64,000 bases of DNA from JABLTI01 sp035528035 (lineage in GTDB: Archaea; Asgardarchaeota; Heimdallarchaeia; JABLTI01). The position numbers were made by a program, and so were the translations under genes. Location: NCBI GenBank assembly GCA_035528035.1, contig DATKZI010000026.1:62001-126000 (forward strand), given 5' to 3'. Position 1 is the stretch's first letter. Each line of letters begins with the position of its first letter. Positions 34,336 to 45,123 of the stretch are shown in pieces. Below the pieces are notes generated by a model. That model worked only from the letters and a program-made list of their open reading frames with translations. It searched no databases and was not told the DNA's origin.

Positions 34336-35757
34336 ATGCGAAAAAAGGATAAGAAGATTCCCTCTGAGGAACAAGAACTCAAAGATTCCATGCCTGGAAA
34401 AAATCAATTAAAATCAAATCTAAAAATGGGTTTTTGGTTAGCTTCAAATGGTACTAGAGCTTTCTCAGATTCCATCTTATCCCCCTTTATTCCGCTTTAT
34501 GGCAGTACCTTAAATGCTTCATCAACTCAAATAGGTTTCATAGTTTCTATTACAAGTCTTCTCAGTATTATTCAACTCTTATGGGCATATTTAGCTCAAA
34601 AATTCCATGTAGCAAGATCTATAGCAATAATTGCTTCTTATATCTCTTCACTTTTCAATTTTCTATTTTTACCTATAAGAAATATCTTTTCATTTGCATC
34701 CTTGCGTGGTGTCCAAAGTATTACTTTTTCAGCTACTTTGCCAACTAGCTCGAATATTCTAGCAGAGAGAACACCACCTAAATCTTGGCCTTTACAAAAT
34801 AGTTTGCTACAAGGAATCTTAGTAGTTGGTACCTTAATAGGTACCTTAATTGGTGGTGTTATACTTTGGAAAGTAGATAGCAATCTTAGATACCCTCTAA
34901 TCTTCATAGGAGCGGGAGTGATTAGTATAATATCAGCAATATTCTTTCATATAGCAGTTCCCAGTAGAAAAAAAATGGAATCAAAAGGTCGATGGCGTCA
35001 AATCGAAGAAGTAGATTTAACATTTGGTAATACTTTAGCAGCAATGAGAACTGATAAAAATTTCGTCGTTTTCATCCTAGTTAATTTTATTTTTGTTTTT
35101 GGAGTAAATCTCTCAGGTCCATTTTATATTTTATTTAATACATCTCAAGATTATTATAATCTAACAGTATTCCAAGCTGCACTTCTAACATCTATTGGTT
35201 TAGTTCCTCAAACGATTTCTTCTATTGTTACTGCTAAGCTCATTGAAAAAGTACGAAAGAAGGAACTATTGATGGTTGCTGGAATCTTTGCTTCCTTATT
35301 CCCGATATTCTTTATGATTCCTTTTCTAGCAGGAAGAGTAACAAATGTTTTTTGGATTTTAGTTATATTTTGGTCTGTTAATGGGTTAGCGTGGGGGATA
35401 ATTAATTCCAGTTTAACAACACTTCTTTTGGATATAATACACCCACGAAGAAGAACACTTCAATTAGCAATAAGCAATTCTCTTTCAGCTATAGCTTTAT
35501 TTATTGCGCCTATTTTGGGTGGATTTATCATTGAAAAATCTAATCTGTTTTATGTTATATTCATTGTTAGTGCGAGTATACGCTTTGCTGGAGTTTTATT
35601 ATTTGGTTTTGTTAAAGAACCAATTATTGGTGGAACTATTCTAAGACCTATTCAAAGAATTATTCCTTATATTCTTAGAACTAATGCTGAAAAAGGTGTT
35701 ACATTATTAATTACTACTAAACCACCTAAAAGGAATAGATCCAAGCAAAAAGAATAA
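34336..35757 (+). CDS. MFS transporter
   Basis: 473 residues, about twelve hydrophobic helices after a 35-residue charged start, with an A-like loop (AYLAQKFHVARS) between helices 2 and 3 and a central cytosolic loop near 200-230. The family is the major facilitator superfamily; the substrate is not predictable. The last 38 residues (RPIQ, KPP, SK) match the orphan gene tail at 4062-4184, which shows that a second, related transporter once existed. Confidence 0.82.
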   Translation: MRKKDKKIPSEEQELKDSMPGKNQLKSNLKMGFWLASNGTRAFSDSILSPFIPLYGSTLNASSTQIGFIVSITSLLSIIQLLWAYLAQKFHVARSIAIIASYISSLFNFLFLPIRNIFSFASLRGVQSITFSATLPTSSNILAERTPPKSWPLQNSLLQGILVVGTLIGTLIGGVILWKVDSNLRYPLIFIGAGVISIISAIFFHIAVPSRKKMESKGRWRQIEEVDLTFGNTLAAMRTDKNFVVFILVNFIFVFGVNLSGPFYILFNTSQDYYNLTVFQAALLTSIGLVPQTISSIVTAKLIEKVRKKELLMVAGIFASLFPIFFMIPFLAGRVTNVFWILVIFWSVNGLAWGIINSSLTTLLLDIIHPRRRTLQLAISNSLSAIALFIAPILGGFIIEKSNLFYVIFIVSASIRFAGVLLFGFVKEPIIGGTILRPIQRIIPYILRTNAEKGVTLLITTKPPKRNRSKQKE

Positions 35758-35819
35758 TTTTCTTAATTAAAATCTCTAAACTAGATCATTAGATATTAAA
35801 AAATATAAAAGAATGATAT

Positions 35820-37205
35820 TCATCCTTCTAATTTATTTTCTTGAGTCGTTATTGATTTCTTTACTGAGATTTTTAATAAGATAAAACCTATTAAACCAGA
35901 AATCGATGAGCCCAGTAAAATAGCTATTTTACTAATAGACAATAATTCTGAATCATTAAGGAATGATAAACCTGCTAGAAAACTAGCCATTGTAAACCCT
36001 ATGCCCATTAAAAAGGCCATACCGAAAACATGATACCAGGTAGTATTTGCTGGCATATTAAAGATTTTTACTTTTTTCAAAATGACTGTTGAGGTTAATA
36101 TACCGATAGGTTTACCTAAAACTAATCCAATAATAATCCCCCAAAAAAGTCTACTTGTAAAAGGATTGACGCTCATTTCAAAGAAATTTATCCCTGAGTT
36201 AGCAATAGCGAAAATTGGTACGATAAGTAACGCGCTTATACCAATTATCCGATGTTCTATAATATCTAATGGTGTTCTAATATTATGAAATCCTTTTTCT
36301 AATGCGTGTACTTGAGAAATAACACGGTTATAACAGGAAACTTCATCCTCACCTTTTAATTCTATTTCCGAAATGTCATTTAATGATTTCTTACTAATAT
36401 CATAAAAATCACTTAAATCAATTCGTTTTGATGCTGGAATAATTGCTGCTAGAATGACTCCTGTGATAGTAGCATGAATCCCTGAATTTAAAACGAGAAA
36501 CCATAGAAACAATCCAGGTATTATATAAAATAATAAATTTCGAATCCCTAATCTGTTAAAAAGAATTAATATGCCAATTAGTGCAATGCTACCAAGGAAA
36601 AACCGCCAATCAAATGTCTCTGAATGAAGTATAGCAATTACAAGTATTGCTCCTACATCATCTATAATAGTCATTGAAGTTAAAATTAATTTAATTCTTC
36701 TTGGAATATTATAGCTAAATAAAGATAAAACCCCTATTGCTATAGCAATATCTGTTGCCATTGGAATGCTCCACCCATTAAATCCTTCTGATTTGGGATA
36801 GTTAATACTCATAAAGAAAATAACTGGAAAGATCATTCCGCTTAAACCTGTAATTATCGAAAAAATAGCATCTTTTTTATCATTAAGTCCCCCGATTAGA
36901 ATCTCTCTTTTCAATTCTAAACCAATAACAAAAAAGAAAATCGTCATTAATCCATTATTTATCCACCATATGAGTGGTTGGGTTAAATCAATATTATCAC
37001 CTAAACTAATACTTATTGTAACATTCCAGAATTTATTATATGTTTCCCCCCATGGAATATTTGACCATATTATACCAATTAGAATACAAGCAAGGAGAAT
37101 TTTACTACCTATAGCTTCTTGTTCAATAAATCTTTGAAGAGGTGATATTACCTTAATTATAGGTGGATCTTTTATTGTTCGAAAAATCTTCTTTTTTTCA
37201 CTCAT
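35820..37205 (-). CDS. nhaA: NhaA-type Na+/H+ antiporter
   Basis: 461 residues with about twelve helices. NhaA signatures are present: NNGLMTIFFFVIGLELKREI near 86-105, MATDIAIAIGVLSLF near 150-165 and LTSMTIIDDVGAILVIA near 175, whose Asp pair binds sodium and protons. A 60-residue hydrophilic insertion (about 270-330) lies before the last helices. Found mainly in bacteria, so horizontal gain is possible. Confidence 0.92.
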   Translation of the reverse strand: MSEKKKIFRTIKDPPIIKVISPLQRFIEQEAIGSKILLACILIGIIWSNIPWGETYNKFWNVTISISLGDNIDLTQPLIWWINNGLMTIFFFVIGLELKREILIGGLNDKKDAIFSIITGLSGMIFPVIFFMSINYPKSEGFNGWSIPMATDIAIAIGVLSLFSYNIPRRIKLILTSMTIIDDVGAILVIAILHSETFDWRFFLGSIALIGILILFNRLGIRNLLFYIIPGLFLWFLVLNSGIHATITGVILAAIIPASKRIDLSDFYDISKKSLNDISEIELKGEDEVSCYNRVISQVHALEKGFHNIRTPLDIIEHRIIGISALLIVPIFAIANSGINFFEMSVNPFTSRLFWGIIIGLVLGKPIGILTSTVILKKVKIFNMPANTTWYHVFGMAFLMGIGFTMASFLAGLSFLNDSELLSISKIAILLGSSISGLIGFILLKISVKKSITTQENKLEG

Positions 37206-37498
37206 ATAATGATTCTCTCAAGAAATTTAAATATAAAATCACTTTCTAAAGTTTAAAGTTTTTTATAAATTAATGATTATTTAAAAAAATACAAACTGAA
37301 TATTTATATTATTAATAAATTCAATTCTTTCAGAGAACATTATAATTCCAATAAAAAAGAGTCTTTTCTTAGATGAATGAGTATTTTTTTATATTTAGCT
37401 TTACTCTATTAATTTAAAATATGAATCCCAATACAATCGAACATTTTTTTAAGTTCTGGGTATTTTTGGGATTATTACTATTTTATTGGGTGAAATTT

Positions 37499-37891
37499 TT
37501 GACTGAACATGAATTGGCAAAAGTGAAAGAAGCAGTAATGTTCTATATAGATGGAACAATTAAACATGATTTCAATATTTTAGCTGAAAGTTGGCATCCC
37601 GAGTGCAAAATGTTTGGGATCAATCAAGAAAGTAATTTAGCTATAGCTACCATCGATTTTTGGAAAGAAAATTTAGCTAAACCTATTACTGATCCAAATT
37701 ACAAACGAACTTCAAAAATACTTAACGTTGATGTTACTGGCAAAGCTGCTTCTGCAAAAGTTGAGACTGTTGTAGAAACTACTGAGGCAACTATTGCTTT
37801 CATGGATTATTTGAACTTGCTTAAAATTAATGACAAGTGGTTCATTGTAAACAAAATTTACAATGCTAAAGTTACTCCTAAGAAGAAATAA
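37499..37891 (+). CDS. NTF2-like/lumazine-binding-type small protein
   Basis: About 130 residues. LAKVKEAVMFYIDGTIKHDFNILAESWHPECKM, then FWKENLAKP and a C-terminal LLKINDKWFIVNKIYNAK strand make an NTF2/SnoaL fold (putative lumazine-binding group). The frame is open back to an ATG at 37421, but TTG 37499 has GGTGA six bases upstream and starts at the conserved domain; the extra 26 residues would be a hydrophobic stretch. Next gene lies 18 bases downstream. Confidence 0.7.
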   Translation: MTEHELAKVKEAVMFYIDGTIKHDFNILAESWHPECKMFGINQESNLAIATIDFWKENLAKPITDPNYKRTSKILNVDVTGKAASAKVETVVETTEATIAFMDYLNLLKINDKWFIVNKIYNAKVTPKKK

Positions 37892-37909
37892 CCATTTATG
37901 GTGATAATA

Positions 37910-38224
37910 GTGCCAAAAATTAAAATAACTGTAATTAAGCGAATCAAACCTGAAGATATCTTCGGTAAAGAAGGATATACGACTCCAAATGGCAAGAAAA
38001 TTACTGAATGTACTGCATTTAAAGATGGAGAAGAATTTATTGTAGAAGGTCTTAACAAGCCTGAAGGTTTTTGTGGTTGGGCTTGGAGAGATATTTACAA
38101 AGATGTCTCTGTATTGCATTTTGGAGGTAATTTTACTAATTGGTCAGAAGATGGTACACAATTCAGTGCTTGCACTGATGGTGTAAGACCTGTTTGTTTT
38201 AAACTTGAAAAATTAGATGAATGA
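37910..38224 (+). CDS. TIGR04076-family protein
   Basis: 104 residues. PKIKITVIKRI at the start, CTAFKDGEEFIV, GFCGWAWRDIYKDV and a C-terminal ACTDGVRPVCFKLEKL are the hallmark blocks of TIGR04076, a family of unknown function in anaerobes. GTG 37910 is preferred because GGTGA lies five bases before it; ATG 37898 is in frame but overlaps that site. Probably co-transcribed with the NTF2-like gene. Confidence 0.78.
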   Translation: MPKIKITVIKRIKPEDIFGKEGYTTPNGKKITECTAFKDGEEFIVEGLNKPEGFCGWAWRDIYKDVSVLHFGGNFTNWSEDGTQFSACTDGVRPVCFKLEKLDE

Positions 38225-38244
38225 TTTTTCAAGTTTCTTATTTT

Positions 38245-39021
38245 TTATACATTCGTTGCAGTTATAGCAGCTGCTGCTATTCTAGCACTATCTATAACAT
38301 AAGCTAAAATTATTCCAAATGAAATTCCTAATAAAGGATTTATTGAAGAATTAATTGTTATTTTCATACTTCCTGACCAATATTTTCTATCTAGTAGTAA
38401 AATGGTTCTCAGGGATTCATCTCTAATTCTGTAGCTATAATTTAATCCTTTATCTTTTTCAGGCATTCCAATTAGCTTATTGTTTTGATCAAATAATTCA
38501 TAATTTCCTCTGAAAAATTTACTTTTGTAATTTATTGCCCCAACAAATAAATTCTCATGATTGAATATTTCATATCTACTCTTCATAAACTTTAACCGTT
38601 TTGACTTAATTGATCCTACAATTTTTCCAGTCAAATCTATGAATTCAAAATTAGCTTTAAATGTGAACGGCTTACTAACACATTCAGCTATCTTTTGGCC
38701 ATTTATATTATAGATAATATGTTTTTGTCTAAGACTTAAAACAGGTTTTAGAAGATACTCTTTATGTCTAAAAATAGGTAAATTTTTCTTCCAAGTTTCT
38801 GGTAAAATTAGTGGTTCACTTAAAGGAGCAGTATCATCAAATTCAGGTAGGATGAGATGTTTCCCTTTTGTTCCCTTCTCCACATTTAAAGGTGGGTTAT
38901 TTGATGTTTGAAATGATTTACAAAAGTGGCAGTAGTGATCGTTAAAGTCAACTAAAAATTCTACTTGTTCACCACAAAATTTGCAGTATTTATTATTTTC
39001 TTGAAACAATAATAATTCCAC
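38245..39021 (-). CDS. Zinc-ribbon plus LURP-one-like (LOR/scramblase-type) protein
   Basis: 258 residues. N-terminus: CKFCGEQ ... CHFC, a zinc ribbon at about 13-34. After a linker, residues 95-230 show repeated beta-hairpins: HIIYNINGQKIAECVSK, FEFIDLTGKIVGSIKSK, YEIFNHENLFVGAI and YELFDQNNKLIG, typical of LURP-one/tubby-like folds. The last 30 residues are hydrophobic, like the membrane helix of scramblase relatives. Start may be GTG 39021, or TTG 39009 with AGGTGG upstream. Confidence 0.62.
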   Translation of the reverse strand: MELLLFQENNKYCKFCGEQVEFLVDFNDHYCHFCKSFQTSNNPPLNVEKGTKGKHLILPEFDDTAPLSEPLILPETWKKNLPIFRHKEYLLKPVLSLRQKHIIYNINGQKIAECVSKPFTFKANFEFIDLTGKIVGSIKSKRLKFMKSRYEIFNHENLFVGAINYKSKFFRGNYELFDQNNKLIGMPEKDKGLNYSYRIRDESLRTILLLDRKYWSGSMKITINSSINPLLGISFGIILAYVIDSARIAAAAITATNV

Positions 39022-39103
39022 CTAATACAGATAGATAAATATTAGACAATTTAGTCTTAAAAATAATTATAATTAAAAAAGAAAAGAGTAGAGATCCCTA
39101 AAA

Positions 39104-39991
39104 TTAAATCTCTTTTTCATAAATAAATACTTCAGTTGCTACTTTGAATCCATGAGCTTTATACAAATCTAGTGTATCTAATGCTTGGCCACCAAAATAG
39201 ACTTCGAATTTCTTTGCTCCTTTTTCTTTGGCAAATTTTGTTATTCTAGCTAAGTAAGAATCAATATACTTATTTGGATCTGGTGTAAGAGGTCTAAATG
39301 TTGCTATTTCGGGGTTTTCTTTTGATACATAAACTAGTCCTCTTGAGGTAATTTTATCTCCTTCACGGATAATTGGTTGATTGTAAAAGCCATCTGTTAC
39401 ATTAACAATACCATCGAAATTAGCTGTAGCTTGTTCTTTACTCATATTGAAATTATCTTGGAAGTATTGAATTAATTGTTCTTTATCTCTTTCAGGTTCA
39501 AAGTCGATGAATTTATCTTCTATTCCTTGAGATTTTATTTGATCCAATTCGATTTCTGTTTTGACATAATGAATTCTTGCTTTTTTATATGCAAGTTCCT
39601 CTGCTATTTCTATTGTATTGCCCCATTTCTTACAAACACGGAATTCTACTACATTCACTCCTTTAGCTTTCCATGTTTCCATACCTTTCTGGTAAAGTAA
39701 TTTACCTACTTCTCGATCATTATCGTACGCAAATGGAGTATCATGTTGTACTCGTTTAATACCATTATCTGTTTCTGGCAAAATTCTTGATACCATGAAA
39801 CCAACTAATTTATCGCCTTTATAAGCATAAAATCTTGTTTCTGGATCAAAACCTTCTTGAGCATAAGCTTGTTTCAAGTTTTCAGCAGATGTTTGGCCAA
39901 AATCTTTCCAATCTTTTGTTACTTCTGTCCCCAATTTTGCTTGTTCGTCTTCAATTCCTTTTTCGTAGGTTTTAATAATATAATCTGACAT
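39104..39991 (-). CDS. Tandem GNAT-like acetyltransferase
   Basis: 295 residues with two GNAT-like halves. The first half has FYAYKGDKLVGFMVSRIL and a poorly kept acetyl-CoA loop (YDNDREVGKLLYQKGMETW). The second ends in KFEVYFGGQALDTLDLYKAHGFKV, the usual C-terminal helix and strand. Substrate unknown. Divergent from the ABC transporter genes. Confidence 0.65.
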   Translation of the reverse strand: MSDYIIKTYEKGIEDEQAKLGTEVTKDWKDFGQTSAENLKQAYAQEGFDPETRFYAYKGDKLVGFMVSRILPETDNGIKRVQHDTPFAYDNDREVGKLLYQKGMETWKAKGVNVVEFRVCKKWGNTIEIAEELAYKKARIHYVKTEIELDQIKSQGIEDKFIDFEPERDKEQLIQYFQDNFNMSKEQATANFDGIVNVTDGFYNQPIIREGDKITSRGLVYVSKENPEIATFRPLTPDPNKYIDSYLARITKFAKEKGAKKFEVYFGGQALDTLDLYKAHGFKVATEVFIYEKEI

Positions 39992-40161
39992 ACTTTATTC
40001 TTCTTATAATAACGTTATAAATTTTCTCACGCTTTCGAGAAATCAAACTCATTTTTTTAGAAAACTATTTCTTCATATATTTTACAAGTAATTTTTATTT
40101 TCAATGATTGCTATAACTATTTAATTTGAAATGAAAAGTTTTAAAATAGGTGAAAAAATCG

Positions 40162-40914
40162 ATGGAAGAAGAGCGATCACCAAATAATGGGATAATTGTT
40201 AAAGTCGAGGATTTACATAAAGCCTATTTTCTAGGTAAGAATGCTATACCTGCTTTACGGGGGATTGATTTTGAGCTCAAACACGGGGAGCTAGTTTGTA
40301 TTATGGGCCCCTCGGGATGCGGAAAAACAACCTTACTAAACATCATAGGTGGTATAGATCGTCCAGATAGAGGTAGTGTAAAATTTGAAGGTGTAGAATT
40401 AACTTCTCTATCTGATAATCAATTAGCAGATTTGCGTTTATCGAAAATTTCTTTTGTTTTTCAATTTTATAATCTTCTTCCATTGTTAAGTGCTAAAGAA
40501 AATGTTGAGATACCACTTGTTTTCAGTGGCGTCGATAAACACACTCGAGAGAAAAGAGCTATTGAACTTCTTCATTTAGTTGGGTTAAAAGGTCGTGAAG
40601 ATCATTTGCCTACTGAACTTTCAGGTGGCGAACAACAAAGAGTATCAATATCTCGAGCTATGGCTAATGATCCTATTTTAATGATTTCAGACGAGCCTAC
40701 TGGTGATTTAGATTCATCCTCTGCAAAGAATATTCTAGAAATTCTTCATAAATTGAATAAAGAATTTGGCATGACCATTTTGATGGTTTCTCATGATAGG
40801 CGTATTGCCTTAATGTGTGATAGAATATTACATATGCTTGATGGTAAGATCACTAAAGAAGAGCAAACACCTGGAATTACTGGATCACTATTGGATGAGT
40901 CTATTAAGACTTAG
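40162..40914 (+). CDS. ABC transporter ATP-binding protein (MacB/LolD type)
   Basis: About 250 residues. Walker A GPSGCGKTTLLN near 50, Q-loop FVFQFYNLLPLLSAKENV, signature LSGGEQQRVSISRA, Walker B PILMISDEPTGDLDS and H-loop VSHDRR are all intact. The FYNLLP text after the Q-loop is typical of LolD/MacB/FtsE partners. ATG 40162 is preferred with GGTGA eight bases upstream; GTG 40150 lies inside that site. The permease follows 11 bases downstream. Confidence 0.92.
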   Translation: MEEERSPNNGIIVKVEDLHKAYFLGKNAIPALRGIDFELKHGELVCIMGPSGCGKTTLLNIIGGIDRPDRGSVKFEGVELTSLSDNQLADLRLSKISFVFQFYNLLPLLSAKENVEIPLVFSGVDKHTREKRAIELLHLVGLKGREDHLPTELSGGEQQRVSISRAMANDPILMISDEPTGDLDSSSAKNILEILHKLNKEFGMTILMVSHDRRIALMCDRILHMLDGKITKEEQTPGITGSLLDESIKT

Positions 40915-40925
40915 GAGGTATTTTC

Positions 40926-43667
40926 TTGTTCAAATTACTTACCTATCCTAAATATGCTCTAAAATCCATTCGCGCTAAGAAAATTCGTTTTGCTCTAGGT
41001 GTTTTATCTATTGCTATTGCTATCAGCGTTTTTGGTGTTACAAATGTAATTCTAGACTCCATCACTGCTTCTTATCTTCCTCAAATATCCGAACGAACAG
41101 GTCAAGTGGATGTTAGTATTATTAATTATAATATCACTAGCACCCCCCCTATAGCAAATTACGACTCTGTAATATCTATAGTTGATTCTATTGAAGATGT
41201 GAAAGGAGCTACTCCCAGGTATGAATTACAAGGTGCTAGATTTCAAGCTGAGTCAAAAAATTATACAGTAACTTTTCTTGGAATAGACCCTGTGAGGGAA
41301 TCAACTATTGGATTTGGTAATCTACTCTTAGATCCAGAGATAAGTTTAGCCAATCTTCCAGTTAATCATTGTTGGGTTAATACTGAAATTGCTGAGTCTT
41401 TGGAATTAAAGATTGGTGAGGAGTATATTATTTTTATTAGTGTTCTAAATCTTAGTGTAACCTTAGATGCTACTTTTACTAATGATGGAATGTTACCTTC
41501 TCAAAATGAGAATATGGTAATTGTTAATATTAAAACACTCGAACCATTTATTGGTGGCTCTGGTTTTGCTACAGAGATTGTTGCCCAATTTACCAATCGC
41601 AATGAGATTTATGATATTAATAGACCTGATGAAACTGTTGAAAAAGCAAAGGAAATAGGCATTAGAATACAAGATGCAATTGGAACCAACTATCAAGTTT
41701 ATTTACCTATTGCTGATGCCCTTGAAAACCGGGGAACAAGTATGGTTTTCATTCGCGTTCTCTTTAATGCTATGTCTTTTCTAGGTATTGTTGTTAGTGG
41801 TTTTCTGATCTTTTCACTTATGACTGTTAGTGTAGAAGACAAGACAAGAGAATTTGCTCTCTATAGAACTATTGGAGCAAAAAGAAGACAAATATTCGTT
41901 TTGGTCTTAACAGAAGCAAGTATTATTAGTTTAACTGGTGCTATTCTAGGTATCGGACTAAGTTATTTATTGAGTCCAATAATCAACTTTTTCCTACGAA
42001 ATCGTGCTATAGAAATTTCTTTTTCAATATCACCATTACTTATTTTGTATTCTGTTCTTTTAGGATTTGGTGTTGCTATTATAGCTTCTTTATTTCCTGC
42101 CATTCGAGCAGTAAGAAGAAGTATTATCAGTGGATTAAATCCAATAAAAGCTGATGAACCTAATTTAAAGTTAGTAAGAGAACGAGGACCAAATAAGACC
42201 TTTTTCTTAATTGGTATGGCTATCTCAATTTCAACTGGTTTAATTTTTATATTAATCCCAATATTATCAATTACTTCTACAGATACGATTTTTTATAGTG
42301 TTTTACTCACACTTTTCTTTGCTTTTGCGATTGGTCTCACTTTGGTTATTGTAGGTGTATTTGAACCTATACTAGAGAACTTTTTTATGCTATCCATTAA
42401 ACCAGCTTTTAAGAAAATCAATAAAATAGTTCGAATGTTTCTAAAAAGAAATCGACGAAGAAATGCAATAACTGCAATGATGTTTGTAATTGCTTTTGGT
42501 TCCACTATGATTATTTCAACCACTTTTCTTGTTCAAGATCAAGGTTGGATGAATAATTTTGGATCCTATACAGGTTCCAATATTTCATTTTATGAACGTT
42601 CTTATGATATAAATGGTACAGAATTAATGGAGGATATTGCAGCTGAATTTCCAGAAGTAACTTCTGCTTCATTTTGCACTATGCCTGTTGATTCTGCATT
42701 AGCTGGTATGTGGACAATCGCGGGTGACCAGATTTTTTTTGAAGCATTTTATAGTACTATAATTGGTGTTCCTGAAAATCTATTAGATCCATTATTTAAA
42801 GAACAAATAATCCTTGAAGATGGAACAGAGACTATGTTTCAAGATGTCCAAACCAATCTTACTGTGATTATCAATACAGCTTTAGCTAGTGAGTTGAATC
42901 TTGGTTTAGGTGATACATTACGAATTAAAATACTAACCTTGAATCCTATCTTAATTGACCTTGGATATACAAAAGATGTTTTTCTTAATATAGTAGGAGT
43001 GGTAAGCAAATTACCTGGTTTTCCTGGTATTCATCAACAAGAACGTCATGCATCAGGTTCTTCAATTTTAATAGGAGAAGAGACATGGACCTTCTTAACG
43101 GGTCTTAACTTTCAAGATAGTGCTTATAGAGTATTTTTTGAAACAACTTCAGATGAAACAGCATTAGAGATTGGACAAGAATTACGTCGACGATATCAAA
43201 GCGATACCTTATATGTATTAATTCATCCTGAACAAATTCAACGAATACAGGAGCAAAATGAAACTCGAGTCACATTAGTTAATATTATGCTAATCTTTAC
43301 AATTATCATAGCAGTTTTTGGTGTCTTTGCCTCTACTTACAGCAATGTTGCTGAATCACATAAAACAATTGGTATACTCAAAGCGATTGGCTTACGAAAT
43401 AATGATGTTAACAAAATTTTTGTCCTTGAATCAATAGTTCTGACATTAAGTTCATCCTTATTAGGTGGAATAATGGGCTATTTCCTTGGTTATTATTTGT
43501 ATATCATAGATGCTATTGAGCGCGAATGGAAGATTCCAATTGTAGCACCACCTACATTAGCTCTAATTTCACTCATCTTAGCAATTATTATCGCAGGTAT
43601 AGGTGCTACTATAGCAACAAGATCAATCTCAAGAAAAAGTGCTAGTGAATTAATTAGAATTGATTGA
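40926..43667 (+). CDS. Double FtsX-domain ABC permease (MacB-like)
   Basis: 913 residues. Helix near 19-42, an extracytoplasmic domain, then three helices (about 280-400: GIVVSGFLIFSLMTV...EFALYRTIGAKRRQIFVLVLTE). A second copy follows: helix near 520, a second extracytoplasmic domain, and three C-terminal helices with TIGILKAIGLRNNDVNKIFVLE. Both GAKR/GLRNND loops are the FtsX coupling motifs. One polypeptide thus supplies both halves. TTG 40926 has GGAGG seven bases upstream. Probable lipoprotein, drug or peptide exporter. Confidence 0.9.
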   Translation: MFKLLTYPKYALKSIRAKKIRFALGVLSIAIAISVFGVTNVILDSITASYLPQISERTGQVDVSIINYNITSTPPIANYDSVISIVDSIEDVKGATPRYELQGARFQAESKNYTVTFLGIDPVRESTIGFGNLLLDPEISLANLPVNHCWVNTEIAESLELKIGEEYIIFISVLNLSVTLDATFTNDGMLPSQNENMVIVNIKTLEPFIGGSGFATEIVAQFTNRNEIYDINRPDETVEKAKEIGIRIQDAIGTNYQVYLPIADALENRGTSMVFIRVLFNAMSFLGIVVSGFLIFSLMTVSVEDKTREFALYRTIGAKRRQIFVLVLTEASIISLTGAILGIGLSYLLSPIINFFLRNRAIEISFSISPLLILYSVLLGFGVAIIASLFPAIRAVRRSIISGLNPIKADEPNLKLVRERGPNKTFFLIGMAISISTGLIFILIPILSITSTDTIFYSVLLTLFFAFAIGLTLVIVGVFEPILENFFMLSIKPAFKKINKIVRMFLKRNRRRNAITAMMFVIAFGSTMIISTTFLVQDQGWMNNFGSYTGSNISFYERSYDINGTELMEDIAAEFPEVTSASFCTMPVDSALAGMWTIAGDQIFFEAFYSTIIGVPENLLDPLFKEQIILEDGTETMFQDVQTNLTVIINTALASELNLGLGDTLRIKILTLNPILIDLGYTKDVFLNIVGVVSKLPGFPGIHQQERHASGSSILIGEETWTFLTGLNFQDSAYRVFFETTSDETALEIGQELRRRYQSDTLYVLIHPEQIQRIQEQNETRVTLVNIMLIFTIIIAVFGVFASTYSNVAESHKTIGILKAIGLRNNDVNKIFVLESIVLTLSSSLLGGIMGYFLGYYLYIIDAIEREWKIPIVAPPTLALISLILAIIIAGIGATIATRSISRKSASELIRID

Positions 43668-43692
43668 AAGAAAAAGAAAAGCTTGGTTATGA

Positions 43693-44850
43693 TCAAGCTT
43701 CATTTGTTGTTTTATTTCTAAGCATCTTTCTTGTTTCTTTCTTTTCTTGTCGCAATTTTTTCATATCTTCTTTATAGCTATTATATTTTTCAATATTAGT
43801 AATATATTTCTCGCCACTAAGAGCTCCTACAAACCAGCTTAGAAAAGTTAGTAATAGAATTCCATTTACAAATCCAATGATCACAACAGCTATTGGGTAT
43901 ATTATATAGTAATTATGGATGCTATCATTCAATTCAGTTACTAAAACTGTTATGAATACACTGATTATAATCCATATCGTAATAAACATACTATAGTATA
44001 CTACCCGATAAAAGAATCTCTTATTCATGTATTTCAGTTTTCTTTCAGTGTATGTCATGTGAGATATTCCTTTCTGGAATCCCATATATCCTTTTTTCAT
44101 TAGTTTCCAGAGAATCCTTGGGAATGTAAAAATGGTAACAAAAAAAGCTTTAACTTTTTTCAAGAACTTTCCTGAAAAATCAGCTTCTCTAAATATAACA
44201 GCAATTAATATTGCAAGAACTCCAAACACAATAAGTACTGTCAAAGGTATCCAAAATCTTCCTCCAGTAAACAGCCAAATAGCTGCGAATTTTATTCCAA
44301 ACCAAATTTTAGTTAAAGCAAACCAAATACCTTGAACAAAGATTACATCTAAAATATCAACGAATGCTGCCCAAGTAAAGGATTTGAAAAAGGTTGCAAT
44401 AGCATACCAGACATCATCCATAAAGTCAAAGAATATAAATATAGCAATTATACCACCTAGTGTTCCTGCGATAAAATAAAACATTGGTAATGACCGTAGG
44501 AATCCTTTTTCATCAATATACCCAAGAGGTATCTCATCACCATCTTCAATAGATAATAAATCACGATCTAAATCTTCTGGATCGTTTCTTGAAAGAAACT
44601 TAATTGAATCACGAAGTTTCCAAAAAGCATAAACGTAGGGGAAGAAGATGATTTTTATTAGATATAAGAAGAACAAACCAATCCCACGTAAAACTCGAAG
44701 TGGGTGATACCATTTTCTTGCTTTTCTCTTCTCTTCACGTTCTTTTCTCTTTAGCGCTCTTGTTTCCTGTCTTCTAATTCTTTTTTGTGCCTTGGTTAAC
44801 TCTTCTTCGGATTCCAAATTCTCTTCTTTCTTTTCTTTTTTATTATTCAA
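43693..44850 (-). CDS. Multi-pass membrane protein with charged coiled-coil ends
   Basis: 385 residues. The first 50 are almost all Lys, Glu and Arg (likely coiled coil). About six hydrophobic helices follow (55-75, 120-140, 160-180, 200-218, 285-305, 315-340) and the tail is again charged (KLRQEKKETRKMLRN). I recognise no family. Converges on the ABC permease. Confidence 0.6.
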   Translation of the reverse strand: MNNKKEKKEENLESEEELTKAQKRIRRQETRALKRKEREEKRKARKWYHPLRVLRGIGLFFLYLIKIIFFPYVYAFWKLRDSIKFLSRNDPEDLDRDLLSIEDGDEIPLGYIDEKGFLRSLPMFYFIAGTLGGIIAIFIFFDFMDDVWYAIATFFKSFTWAAFVDILDVIFVQGIWFALTKIWFGIKFAAIWLFTGGRFWIPLTVLIVFGVLAILIAVIFREADFSGKFLKKVKAFFVTIFTFPRILWKLMKKGYMGFQKGISHMTYTERKLKYMNKRFFYRVVYYSMFITIWIIISVFITVLVTELNDSIHNYYIIYPIAVVIIGFVNGILLLTFLSWFVGALSGEKYITNIEKYNSYKEDMKKLRQEKKETRKMLRNKTTNEA

Positions 44851-45123
44851 AATATGGCACTCCTTGTTTTTTATATATTTACACTTTTTTATTGACTTAT
44901 TTTATAATAGTAGGAGTGTTCAAAAATGTTATGTGTTTTGCTTTCCACTTATTTTTATTGACTTTCCTTTACAGGAATTATTTATCCTCTGTGTTTATTT
45001 CGTTTTCAAAGTAAGGATTTTTAGCTAATTTTCGTAATTTTCTAATGAATCATCTATTTATTTTCTGAAACTATTAGTTACTTAGTTTATTTATCCTTCC
45101 CATTTTTTATGGAGGTTTGAAAC